From Arthrobacter jinronghuae (GTDB lineage Bacteria > Actinomycetota > Actinomycetes > Actinomycetales > Micrococcaceae): a stretch of 64,000 bases of DNA. The notes under the pieces were generated by a model. The model was not told the origin of the DNA and ran no database searches. It saw nothing but the letters and a program-made list of their open reading frames with translations. Where the stretch lies: positions 1,922,001-1,986,000 of the forward strand of contig NZ_CP104263.1 in the NCBI RefSeq assembly GCF_025244825.1, read 5' to 3'. Of this stretch, positions 17,002 to 26,287 are shown piece by piece. The position numbers and the translations under genes are program-made. Every line of letters begins with the position of its first letter. Positions within the stretch are counted from its first letter, which is position 1.

Positions 17002-18744
17002 ATGGATCAGCTCGGGAACACCGAATGGACAACCGAAGAACCAGGCAGTGAAGACCAGCAGCCGGTTGGCGCCGCTGGTGAAAAGGATGACCCCTGTTCG
17101 GCCTGCACCCTGTCGGTGTACCGGGCTGAACTGAAGGCCGAGCCTTCCGTGGCCGCCGAGGCCAAGCCTGGCACCGAGCCAGTTGACCATGCCGTCCCTG
17201 ACGAGGGTCCCGTCCCTGCCGGGCCCGCCGAGGTCGGCCGTCCCGCAGCTTCCACCTCCGCCGCTCCCGATCCTGACGCCGGCGACGCCGATGCCGGTGT
17301 CTCCGAAGCCGGGAGTCCTGCCAGTGAGTATCCGGACGGCTTTACCGGGACTCTGGCCCTGCAGAACCTTGAGTCGTTCGATGCCCAAATGGTGGGCGAT
17401 GCCTTGGTCCGGATGGAGCATTTGATTTCCTGGGGGCAGGCGCAGCGGGCTCACCTATTGAACCAGATGGAGCAAATCTTCCGGCACAACTTCTTCGACC
17501 CGTCGGAGCGGGATAAACCCGGGATCGCTTTCAGCCTCGCAGCGGCCGAATGCGCTGCCATCCTGAATCTCCCGCAGGTCACGGCCCAGCGCATGATGTG
17601 CGAAGCGGGCGAACTGTGCAGCACCCATACCGCCACCCTGATCGCCTTGGAAGAAGGAAAGCTTAGTTACCAGCACGCGCAGGTGGTGCTGGACCAGTGC
17701 CAAAACGTTCCCGCCGCGGCACTCCCTGAATTCGAGGCGGACCTGCTGAAGGCGGCGGAGGGCCAGACCCGGTCCCAGTTCTCCTGCAAGGCCCGCCGGC
17801 TGCGGGAGCGGAAGTTTCCGGAGAGCATCAGTAAACGGCATCTGACCGCGTTCGAGCAGCGCAAGGTCACCCTGGACCGGGAGGAGGACGGCATGTCCTG
17901 CCTCTCCGCCTATCTTCGGGCCGCGGAAGCCCAGCATATCTATACCGCCCTCAGTACCGCAGCACGGGGCGAACAGGCGGCCGGTGATTCCCGGACCACG
18001 GATCAACTGCGTGCGGATATTCTGGCTCAGTTGCTGATGGGTGGCCTCGGCTCAACCCGTGCCACGGATACCGGCGGGACCGGCCGTCGCGGCGGGACAG
18101 ACCATACGGGTGACGGTGCAGGCGGGACTGGCCGGAGTGGGGGTGCTCCCAGCGGTGCTCACGGAACCGGGGGAGGCGGGGCAGGACCGGACGAGGGAAC
18201 CGTCCCTCGGACGGAAATCATGGTCCTGATCAGCGCCGAAACCCTCTTCGGAGCCGACGACCAGCCAGCGGAACTGCACGGTTACGGGCCCATCAGTGCC
18301 GAAGCTGCCCGCAGGCTGGCCCGCAACGCCGTCGGCTGGACGGGCCTGGCCCAGGACCCGCAGACCGGTGAGATCCTTGGGGTAGGGAGGCGACGGAAAG
18401 TCCCGGCCGGGCTCCGCCGGTGGCTACGCGCAAGGGATGGAACCTGTCGGTTCCCCGGCTGCCGGGTCAGCACCGCAAATGCGGACATCGACCACACGGT
18501 CGATTGGGCCCGCGGCGGCCCAACGGACCACGGGAACCTGGAACACCTCTGCCGTCGGCACCACCGCTTCAAGACCCTGGGTTACTGGAAAGCCTTCCAG
18601 CCCGAGCCGGGAGTCATTCAATGGACTTCGCCGACCGGAAGGGTTTACCGGACCGAGCCGTTCCTGGAACTCGGACCGCTGCACCCGGCACCGCCGCCGG
18701 ACCCGCACCCGGACGATGAGCCCGAGGCAGTAGCGCCATTCTGA
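17002..18744 (+). CDS. DUF222 / HNH endonuclease domain protein
   Basis: A 580-residue member of the large actinobacterial DUF222-HNH group. Residues 1-110 are low-complexity, rich in Pro, Ala, Glu and Asp. The DUF222 helical domain spans about 115-335 (FSLAAAECAAILNLPQVTAQ, HAQVVLDQCQ). A Gly/Thr-rich linker occupies about 350-400. The HNH nuclease domain is near 472-535 (ARDGTCRFPGC, NADIDHTVDW, NLEHLCRRHHRFK) with all zinc and catalytic positions present. These genes exist in several copies per genome and are often mobile; their targets are unknown. No good ribosome site precedes the ATG. Confidence 0.88.
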   Translation: MDQLGNTEWTTEEPGSEDQQPVGAAGEKDDPCSACTLSVYRAELKAEPSVAAEAKPGTEPVDHAVPDEGPVPAGPAEVGRPAASTSAAPDPDAGDADAGVSEAGSPASEYPDGFTGTLALQNLESFDAQMVGDALVRMEHLISWGQAQRAHLLNQMEQIFRHNFFDPSERDKPGIAFSLAAAECAAILNLPQVTAQRMMCEAGELCSTHTATLIALEEGKLSYQHAQVVLDQCQNVPAAALPEFEADLLKAAEGQTRSQFSCKARRLRERKFPESISKRHLTAFEQRKVTLDREEDGMSCLSAYLRAAEAQHIYTALSTAARGEQAAGDSRTTDQLRADILAQLLMGGLGSTRATDTGGTGRRGGTDHTGDGAGGTGRSGGAPSGAHGTGGGGAGPDEGTVPRTEIMVLISAETLFGADDQPAELHGYGPISAEAARRLARNAVGWTGLAQDPQTGEILGVGRRRKVPAGLRRWLRARDGTCRFPGCRVSTANADIDHTVDWARGGPTDHGNLEHLCRRHHRFKTLGYWKAFQPEPGVIQWTSPTGRVYRTEPFLELGPLHPAPPPDPHPDDEPEAVAPF

Positions 18745-18784
18745 CCTGCACTGCCTTAGTCGAACGCCTCGTTCGAACGCACCC

Positions 18785-18814
18785 CTTGGGGCCCGGCAAT
18801 GGGTCGGCCCCAAG
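18785..18814. terminator. Hairpin between convergent HNH and metallopeptidase genes
   Basis: CTTGGGGCC pairs with GGCCCCAAG across a 12-nt loop, between two convergent genes, so it can serve transcripts from both sides. No U-tract. Confidence 0.6.
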
Positions 18815-18846
18815 TGCGAGACGGACGTTGGGCGTAGGGTCACCCC

Positions 18847-19749
18847 TTAGGGGCGGGACAGATCCGCAGCACTGAAGGTATCGCACGTTTCCAGGCTGCC
18901 GCCGTCGTTATAGCCGGAAAGGAACCATGCCTGACGCTGGGCGCTGGAACCGTGGGTCCAGCTCTCCGGGTTGACCTGCCCGGTAGCCGAAGCCTGGATC
19001 CGGTCATCGCCGATGGCGGACGCTGCAGAGAGGGCGTCACTAATGTCGGCTTCCGTGAAAGGCGCTAGGAAAGGCACGTCCGAGCCCGGAGCCGGCTGGT
19101 CCGCCGCATGCCGTGCCCAGAGGCCGGCATAACAGTCGGCCTGCAGCTCTGTGCGTACGGAGGCAGAGTCCGCACCCTGAGGATCGGCGTTCCGGCCCGC
19201 ACTGGAGCCGGTGATCTGCTGGATGTGGTGGCCGAACTCGTGCGCCACCACGTATTCCTGCGCCAACGGACCGCCGGAGGAACCGTAGTTGGTGACGAGG
19301 TCGGAGAAGAAGGCGGTGTCGTAATAGGTCTGCTCGTCCGCCGGGCAGTAGAACGGCCCGACAGCGCTGGTCGCCGTGCCGCAGCCGGAAGTGGTCCGGT
19401 CGGTAAAGAGCACCACGCCGGGCTCCGTGTAGGTCAGGCCGTATCCGTCCAGATACGGTTCCCAGAAGCTGTCCAGGCTTTCGGCAGTGCCCAGAATGCG
19501 GCAGTCCAGCCGTTCATTGGCGTCTTGGCCGTTCAAGCAGGTGTCGATGCTCTCCGACTGCGCCTCGCCGGCAGCTACGCCGGAGCCGTCGCTCAGCCCG
19601 AGCCCGTCAATGACGTCCGATCCGAAGAACAGGGACAGGATCAGCAGCAGCCCGCCGCCCAGTCCGCCGCCGACTGCAATGCCCTTACCCTTGCCGCGCC
19701 GATCACTGACCCGGGAGGAATCCAGACGCGCGTTGTTATTGAAACTCAT
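18847..19749 (-). CDS. Neutral zinc metallopeptidase (YpfJ/KPN_02809 family)
   Basis: Putative membrane-anchored zinc protease of 300 residues. A basic N-terminus is followed by one hydrophobic segment (GGGLLLILSLFFG, about residues 30-45), so the catalytic domain should face outside. The zinc site HEFGHHIQQITG is near 168-179. Further family motifs are FWEPYLDGYGLTYTEPGVVLF, CGTATSAVGPFYCP and ELQADCYAGLWARH. The ATG is 10 nt after the bioN stop with GAGGGG just before it, so it may be read from the biotin transporter transcript, although a functional link is not known. Confidence 0.9.
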   Translation of the reverse strand: MSFNNNARLDSSRVSDRRGKGKGIAVGGGLGGGLLLILSLFFGSDVIDGLGLSDGSGVAAGEAQSESIDTCLNGQDANERLDCRILGTAESLDSFWEPYLDGYGLTYTEPGVVLFTDRTTSGCGTATSAVGPFYCPADEQTYYDTAFFSDLVTNYGSSGGPLAQEYVVAHEFGHHIQQITGSSAGRNADPQGADSASVRTELQADCYAGLWARHAADQPAPGSDVPFLAPFTEADISDALSAASAIGDDRIQASATGQVNPESWTHGSSAQRQAWFLSGYNDGGSLETCDTFSAADLSRP

Positions 19750-19759
19750 GCCCCTCAGG

Positions 19760-20416
19760 TTATCGGTTGCCTTTGGCAACCTTCGCGTCGGAGGAGTCTT
19801 CGCCGATGCCCCGTGCAGCCAGCGCATCACCCGTTTGCCGGGCATAGGCAACCGCACGGATCACCACCGGAACGGTCAGCGCACGGGGATTGCGCTCCAG
19901 TCCGCGGGCCATGGCAGATTCGCGCACGTCGCGGGCGGACCCGAGCAGGAACGGAATGCTGCGCAGCATCAGAGCAAGGGTCAGCCCGAAACGTTCCGGA
20001 TCCGCACCGAACGGTCGGAGCGGACGGGCCAGTGACACGAGCCCGTCCAGGAGCACCTGAGGGGCGGTGGTCAGCGTGAGCAGCCGGGCCGCCACTACGC
20101 AGACCGCAATGCTGCCGGTCACCAGCAGCGCCGCCAACACGCCGGACGCCCACCACTGGAAAAGCCCCAGCAGCACCAGGACCGGCCACATTAGCTTCAA
20201 CGGCACCCAGACCTCCCGCAACAGCCGGGCACCGGCATAGGCGGCCAGCACCAGGACCGCGGCAACCGCCAACACCACAGGGGAGCGCAGCACCAGCACA
20301 GCCACGGACAGCACAACCAGGACGCCGGCCTTCACTCCCAGCGGTGCCGCATGCACCTCAGAGGTGCCCGGGCGGTAGGCGCCCAGCAGGTCATTTGAGC
20401 CAGTGGAACGCTTCAT
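19760..20416 (-). CDS. bioN: Biotin ECF transporter transmembrane protein (EcfT/BioN)
   Basis: T-component of an energy-coupling-factor transporter, 218 residues with about five hydrophobic helices. The coupling motifs that contact the ATPase are seen as ARG-type triplets in MARGLERN and AARGIGE. The first four bases overlap the end of bioM (ATGA), and the gene belongs to a bioY-bioM-bioN set on the minus strand, so biotin is the expected substrate. The C-terminus ends only 10 nt before the metallopeptidase gene. Confidence 0.9.
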   Translation of the reverse strand: MKRSTGSNDLLGAYRPGTSEVHAAPLGVKAGVLVVLSVAVLVLRSPVVLAVAAVLVLAAYAGARLLREVWVPLKLMWPVLVLLGLFQWWASGVLAALLVTGSIAVCVVAARLLTLTTAPQVLLDGLVSLARPLRPFGADPERFGLTLALMLRSIPFLLGSARDVRESAMARGLERNPRALTVPVVIRAVAYARQTGDALAARGIGEDSSDAKVAKGNR

Positions 20417-21120
20417 CCGACCCCCAGCGCCAGCGCCCGGTACGCGGCGATACCTTCGCGCGGTCCGCCGTCGAACACCACCCGCCCGCTGTCCATCACC
20501 AGCACCCGGTCCGCGTCGGCAGCGAAATCCAGGTCATGGGTGGTGTAGACAACCTGCTGCGGCAGGGAGGCAAAGACTTCCCGCAGCCGGGCAGTGTTCC
20601 TCAGGTCCAGCAGCGTGCTGGGCTCATCTGCCACCAGCACAGCGGGCTCAACCGCCAGCACCGATGCCAGAGCCATCAACTGGCGTTCACCGCCGGAAAG
20701 GTCATAGATGCTTCGGTCCGCCAGTTCCAGCAGCCCCAGCGCCTCCAGCCGAGCTTCGGCCGCTGCGCGCCGCTGGGACCTGTTCCGGATCGAGGCACGC
20801 AGGGACAGTTCGACGTCGTCCCGCCCCGTGGGCATCACGAGCTGCGAGAGGGGATCGGTGAAAACAAACCCGACCCGCCGCCGCACATCCGCTCCGTGCC
20901 GCGCCGTGTCCAGGCCGTCCACGCTGACCGTGCCGGTGTCCGGCAGCACCAGCCCGTTCAGCAGCTTCAGCAGGGTGGACTTGCCCGAGCCGTTGGCGCC
21001 GACGACGGCGGTGCGGGGCGTGTCCAGCTTCAGCGACAGCGGGTGCAGGATCGGTTCCGCAGACTCCCCGGGCACCTTGGGAGGAACCACGGAAACGTCC
21101 TGCAGCAGGATGCAGGACAT
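20413..21120 (-). CDS. bioM: Biotin ECF transporter ATPase (EcfA/BioM)
   Basis: ATP-binding component that powers BioY-mediated biotin uptake, 235 residues. Walker A GANGSGKST near 40-48, the Q-loop region VFTDPLSQLV, signature LSGGERQLM, Walker B VLVADEP and H-loop TTHDLDF are intact. Only one ATPase gene is present, as usual for BioMNY rather than the two-ATPase group II ECF systems. Its ATG overlaps the bioY stop codon by one base. Confidence 0.92.
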   Translation of the reverse strand: MSCILLQDVSVVPPKVPGESAEPILHPLSLKLDTPRTAVVGANGSGKSTLLKLLNGLVLPDTGTVSVDGLDTARHGADVRRRVGFVFTDPLSQLVMPTGRDDVELSLRASIRNRSQRRAAAEARLEALGLLELADRSIYDLSGGERQLMALASVLAVEPAVLVADEPSTLLDLRNTARLREVFASLPQQVVYTTHDLDFAADADRVLVMDSGRVVFDGGPREGIAAYRALALGVG

Positions 21121-21812
21121 CAGCGGGCACCGCGGTCCCGAACAGCCATGCGCGGGAAGGCTTTGAAGACACTGACGGCCACCGCGGCGGCAAGCAGGTT
21201 CTTGAGCACGTCACCGGGCCAGAACGCCATGTCCGCTGCCAGCGCCGCGGGGAAGGACAGGTGCCCGTTCAGCATCAGCCCCGCGATGCCGGCCGGATGC
21301 ACCACGGCGAAGCTCGTGGCCAGTCCCGCGGCAAACAGGAGGACAGTCCGCCCCCGCCGGGCGCGGCGCAGCACCAGTCCGGACAGCAGGCCGACGACGG
21401 CAGCCGCCACCGGGAAGGACAGCAGATACCCTGCCGACGGCCCGGCCAGGACACCCAGGCCGCCGCGGAAACCGCTGAAGACCGGCAGGCCGGCCAGGCC
21501 CGCTGCCAGGAAGAGGCCCACAGCCGCGGCTCCGCGCCCGGGGCCAAGCAGCATCCCGGTAAGCATTACCGCCAGAGTCTGCAGGGTGATCGGCACACCG
21601 GCCCCCAGCGGCACGCCGGGAAGGATGGAGAACACGGCGGTAAGGGCGGCGAAGACGGCAATCAGGGACAGGTCCGCGGAGGTCCACCGGGAGCGCGACG
21701 GCGTGCCCAGTGAACCGGGGGACCCATGGGAGCCGGGGGACCGATGGGAACCGTGGGGACCGGAGCCGGTGCCGGAGAGAGGGCGCGGCGCGTCGGCCGA
21801 TGTGTTGTTCAT
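21120..21812 (-). CDS. bioY: Biotin transporter substrate-binding subunit BioY
   Basis: Membrane S-component that binds biotin, 230 residues. Hydrophobic helices from about residue 45 carry the family pattern PITLQTLAVMLTGMLLGP, FLAAGLAGLPVF, GGLGVLAGPSAGYLLSFP and the late FWPGDVLKNLLAAAVA. Residues 10-40 are an odd low-complexity stretch of Gly, Ser, His and Pro (HGSHRSPGSHGSPGS), encoded by short direct DNA repeats near 21714-21765. AAGGA precedes the ATG by 11 nt. It leads the operon bioY-bioM-bioN(-metallopeptidase). No biotin biosynthesis gene is in view. Confidence 0.93.
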   Translation of the reverse strand: MNNTSADAPRPLSGTGSGPHGSHRSPGSHGSPGSLGTPSRSRWTSADLSLIAVFAALTAVFSILPGVPLGAGVPITLQTLAVMLTGMLLGPGRGAAAVGLFLAAGLAGLPVFSGFRGGLGVLAGPSAGYLLSFPVAAAVVGLLSGLVLRRARRGRTVLLFAAGLATSFAVVHPAGIAGLMLNGHLSFPAALAADMAFWPGDVLKNLLAAAVAVSVFKAFPRMAVRDRGAR

Positions 21813-21922
21813 CGCTGCACTTTTCCTTGTAGGGGAAGAAAAACGGTCCGGATTGCGTTTCGAACATTAGCTGCGCCGGAGCGGGATTCCATTGGAGGTT
21901 TTCTACAAATGGGCATGGGCGG

Positions 21923-22065
21923 CTAGACTGGAAAGGCTGTTACGGCCAACCAGGCCCCCATGACCGGTCAATGTGACCCTTCCAGCCTCGGTGGAATCCC
22001 ACCGTTCAAGGCCCGCGCACCGCGCAGCGTATCTGCAATACAAAAACCTTCGAAAGGTCCACTGA
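21923..22065 (+). promoter_or_regulatory. Promoter and leader of the ABC-F gene
   Basis: TAGACT at 21923-21928 is a likely -10 box, leaving a leader of about 130 nt. The leader holds a small hairpin (CGGTGG-AATC-CCACCG, 21989-22004) and an ATG at 21960 that opens a frame running past the ABC-F GTG in another phase. AAGG lies 8 nt before the GTG. Some ABC-F genes use leader-based attenuation; whether this one does is not shown. Confidence 0.4.
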
Positions 22066-23664
<1,599 letters not shown>

Positions 23665-23684
23665 CAGCCCACCCATCCCCGTAC

Positions 23685-23726
23685 AAAAAGGCGGCCCTGC
23701 TCCGATTGGAGCAGGGCCGCCTTTTT
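23685..23726. terminator. Strong bidirectional terminator
   Basis: AAAAAGGCGGCCCTGCTCC is followed after GAT by its complement ending in TTTTT. The stem is perfect and has A/T tracts on both sides, so it can end both the ABC-F transcript and the convergent SURF1 operon. Confidence 0.93.
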
Positions 23727-23757
23727 GTCAGTGGGAGTGTGCGGGGAACGGTCGGGG

Positions 23758-24636
23758 CTAGAACCCCTGGGCGTCCAGGATCGCGTCCTCTTCCTCTTCG
23801 CCGGTGGGCCCGCGCTTCCTGCGGCGCGGCGGACGACGCCGGGACGGAGCCGGGTGGGCGGCGATAATTTCGTCGTCGTCCTCTTCGTCTTCGTCATCGA
23901 TGCCCTCGTAATAGCGGTTCAGGGCTTCCTGCCGTGCCGCGTAACCCAGCCCGATGAACATCATCAGCGCGAACCCGTACCACTGCAGCCCATACGAGAG
24001 GTGCAGGCCGTCGTCCACTTCCGGCCGCGGCGCGCTTTCGGGTACGACGGCGGGCCCCGGGTCCTCGCTGGCCATGAGCCCGTAGGAGCCCTGATGCAGC
24101 GGATAGTCCAGCTGCTCGGCAAAGGCGCCCAGGTCGATCGAGGGCAGCTGGCCTTCAGGGGCGCTGCGGGTCAGGGTGGGTTCGGCGGCCTTGATCCGGG
24201 CCACCACGCTCACCCGTCCCTCGGGGGCGGCAGGGATGCTGTCCGGCCTGCCGGCCTCGTCGTCGCCGATCGGCAACCAACCGCGGTTGACCGCCACGCT
24301 GGTGCCGTCATCAAGCTTCAGCGGCACCAGGACCTCGTAGCCGGGCCGGCCCTTCAGCGGGCGGTTGCGGATGATGCGCTGCTCGGAGGAGTCGTACGTT
24401 CCCTCAAGCTTCACGGGCAGCCATTCGACTGCTTCGTCGTAGGTGTCGAAGTAGTCCTTGGCCTCGTCATAGGGGACCGGCGCGGCGTCGTAATTGGATT
24501 CAATCCGGTCGGTGTCGGCCAGGGAGGCTGTGCGGCGATCCATCTGCCACTGACCCAGTCCCACACAGGCAGCAGCAAGGACGCAGACGAGGACAAACCA
24601 GCCGAGCCAGCGGGCCGAAAAGAGGAAACGGTACAT
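23758..24636 (-). CDS. SURF1 family cytochrome oxidase assembly protein
   Basis: Membrane protein of 292 residues implicated in assembly of heme-copper oxidase. It has the SURF1 layout: an N-terminal transmembrane helix (LGWFVLVCVLAAACVGLG), an exposed beta-rich domain with GRPGYEVLVPL and AVNRGWLP, and a C-terminal helix (YGFALMMFIGLGYA). The last 60 residues are acidic then basic low-complexity (DDEDEEDDDE, RRRPPRRRKRG). Its ATG directly follows the stop of the small Cys-rich protein gene, so the pair is translationally coupled. ctaA and ctaB in the same window support an aa3 oxidase context. Confidence 0.92.
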   Translation of the reverse strand: MYRFLFSARWLGWFVLVCVLAAACVGLGQWQMDRRTASLADTDRIESNYDAAPVPYDEAKDYFDTYDEAVEWLPVKLEGTYDSSEQRIIRNRPLKGRPGYEVLVPLKLDDGTSVAVNRGWLPIGDDEAGRPDSIPAAPEGRVSVVARIKAAEPTLTRSAPEGQLPSIDLGAFAEQLDYPLHQGSYGLMASEDPGPAVVPESAPRPEVDDGLHLSYGLQWYGFALMMFIGLGYAARQEALNRYYEGIDDEDEEDDDEIIAAHPAPSRRRPPRRRKRGPTGEEEEDAILDAQGF

Positions 24637-24891
24637 CTACGCCGTACCACCTTCAGTGCTGCCATTCAGCGGGAGAGTTTCCTTCCAGAGGCCGCGCGTA
24701 CGCAGGTAATCCTCCAGCCAGTCCCGGTGCTCATCGCAGGCAAGCCAGGTCTTGCGGCGTTCCGGGGTATGGATGCGGGGGTTGTTCCACAGCAGCTGCC
24801 AGCCGGCGTTGAGCCGGCAGGCCTTTCGGGAACACACCGGGGTGCCGGCGCCTGTGTCCGGGTTGCCGGAGAGGGAATCGAGGAGGTTCAT
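24637..24891 (-). CDS. Conserved small actinobacterial protein with Cys/His pattern
   Basis: An 84-residue protein I recognise only as a conserved actinobacterial family, sometimes mislabelled acetone carboxylase in databases. It has C-x4-C in PVCSRKACRLNAG, a WNNPRIH core, RRKTW and a late CDEH, which together could bind one zinc or another metal. There is no signal peptide or membrane segment. It lies between the DUF3099 gene (9-nt gap) and SURF1 (0-nt gap), so an oxidase-assembly or metal-handling role is a reasonable but unproven idea. Confidence 0.75.
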   Translation of the reverse strand: MNLLDSLSGNPDTGAGTPVCSRKACRLNAGWQLLWNNPRIHTPERRKTWLACDEHRDWLEDYLRTRGLWKETLPLNGSTEGGTA

Positions 24892-24900
24892 GCGGGGGGA

Positions 24901-25299
24901 TCAGGCCTTGTCTTCGTCGTCGTGGATTTCGTAGTCATTGTCTACGATTTCGCCCGGCAACACAGTGGTTTCGGGACTTTCTCCGGGTTCTTCCGCCGCC
25001 CGCGGAGCGTCCAGCGTTGTGGCCGGCGGACTGTCAATCATCGCATCCGAGGCGGTCATAAGGCGGGAATCCGACCCTCCGTTAGCAATGATGACTGCGA
25101 AGTAGGGGAGCACCACCGCTCCGGCAATCACCACCCACAGCAACCAGCCGTGCACGAAGAACATCAGGAACAGGCAGACCACACGGATGCCCATGGACAC
25201 GCTGTACTTGATCATGCGCGCGCGCATTTCGTCCGTGTGCGGGCTGGGTGCGTCGGTGATTCTGGGGACGCTCTCCCCGCGGTTCGTGTCCCTAGCCAT
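24901..25299 (-). CDS. DUF3099 family membrane protein
   Basis: A 132-residue protein with two adjacent hydrophobic segments (GIRVVCLFLMFFVHGWLLW and VIAGAVVLPYFAVIIAN) after a conserved PRITDAPSPHTDEMRARMIKYS-type region, the DUF3099 hallmark. The C-terminal half is acidic and probably disordered. The ATG at 25299 gives the family's usual N-terminus; the frame extends 11 codons upstream. It heads the DUF3099 - small protein - SURF1 operon and is divergent from fabG. Function is unknown. Confidence 0.85.
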   Translation of the reverse strand: MARDTNRGESVPRITDAPSPHTDEMRARMIKYSVSMGIRVVCLFLMFFVHGWLLWVVIAGAVVLPYFAVIIANGGSDSRLMTASDAMIDSPPATTLDAPRAAEEPGESPETTVLPGEIVDNDYEIHDDEDKA

Positions 25300-25390
25300 C
25301 AGTAGCCATCGGTAGTCTTCCTCACCCTCCAAACAGGTTCGTTCATTCTCTCACTAGCAGCAGCGTTGCAGAAGTTGAATCCGGCGCACG

Positions 25391-25436
25391 TAGGATCGAG
25401 ACAACCCCCAATCGCTGGCTGAAAGAAGGAACATCC
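25391..25436 (+). promoter_or_regulatory. fabG promoter and leader
   Basis: TAGGAT at 25391-25396 is a likely -10 box with TTGCAG near 25366 as a loose -35. The leader ends with a GAAGGAA ribosome site before the GTG start. Confidence 0.5.
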
Positions 25437-26165
25437 GTGCAGAACACCCAAGAGAACGAGTCCGGCCGCAGCGTCCTGGTGACCGGAGGAAACCGCGGAA
25501 TCGGGCTGGCAATCGCCAAGTCGTTCCTCGCCGCAGGTGACCGCGTAGCCATCACGTACCGCAGCGGCGAGGTCCCCGACGGAATGTTGGGCGTCAAGGC
25601 GGATGTGACGGATATGGCATCGGTTGATGCAGCGTTTACCGAGGTGGAGGCTGCGCACGGGCCGGTTGAAGTCCTCGTGGCCAATGCCGGAATTACCCGG
25701 GACATGCTGCTGCTGCGGATGAGTGAAGACGATTTCTCCGATGTGATTGACACCAACCTCACGGGCGCCTTCCGGGTGGTCAAGCGTGCGTCCAAGGGCA
25801 TGCTCCGGATGAAGAAGGGCCGGGTGGTCCTGATCTCCTCGGTGGTCGGGCTCTACGGTTCACCCGGGCAGATCAACTACGCCGCCTCCAAGTCCGGACT
25901 GATCGGCATTGCCCGTTCCCTCACCCGCGAACTGGGTTCACGCAACATCACGGCCAACGTCGTGGCGCCGGGCTTCATCAACACCGACATGACCCGTGCC
26001 CTGCCCGAGGACACGCAGAAGAACTACCTGTCCTCCATCCCCGCCGGCCGGTTCGCCGAGCCGGAGGAAGTTGCCAACGTGGTTCGCTGGATTGCGGGCG
26101 ACGAGGCAGGCTACATTTCCGGTGCGGTCATCCCGGTCGACGGCGGCCTGGGCATGGGGCACTAG
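25437..26165 (+). CDS. fabG: 3-oxoacyl-ACP reductase FabG
   Basis: NADPH-dependent reduction of 3-oxoacyl-ACP in type II fatty acid synthesis. Classical SDR of 242 residues: TGGNRGIG cofactor motif at 16-23, NAG in LVANAGITRD, catalytic Ser in LISSVVG and YAASK with Tyr and Lys four apart, then the APGFINTDMT loop. It matches mycobacterial FabG1/MabA in length and in its position just before another SDR. The GTG start is supported by a nearby GAAGGAA. An 11-bp hairpin separates it from the next gene. Confidence 0.93.
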   Translation: MQNTQENESGRSVLVTGGNRGIGLAIAKSFLAAGDRVAITYRSGEVPDGMLGVKADVTDMASVDAAFTEVEAAHGPVEVLVANAGITRDMLLLRMSEDDFSDVIDTNLTGAFRVVKRASKGMLRMKKGRVVLISSVVGLYGSPGQINYAASKSGLIGIARSLTRELGSRNITANVVAPGFINTDMTRALPEDTQKNYLSSIPAGRFAEPEEVANVVRWIAGDEAGYISGAVIPVDGGLGMGH

Positions 26166-26209
26166 CCCGGCCCAACGCGACGCTCCGGAATCATTGGAGG
26201 TTTCCTCAA

Positions 26210-26235
26210 CTGCCAGCCGGGTTCCCGGCTGGCAG
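26210..26235 (+). terminator. Hairpin between fabG and the FabL-like gene
   Basis: CTGCCAGCCGG and CCGGCTGGCAG form a perfect 11-bp stem with a GTTC loop. There is no U-tract. A TAGATACT sequence at 26263-26270 may act as -10 for a separate promoter of the next gene, so the two SDR genes may be only partly co-transcribed. Confidence 0.6.
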
Positions 26236-26287
26236 GATGGGTTCAAAGAGCTGAACGCTTAGATACTTTCTACAACAAGGAGTTCAC

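Noticed and set aside
15712..18846. Mobile element or genomic island bounded by repeats
   Set aside because: I looked for terminal repeats, integrase genes or tRNA junctions around this accessory-looking stretch and found none; gene content is the only hint.
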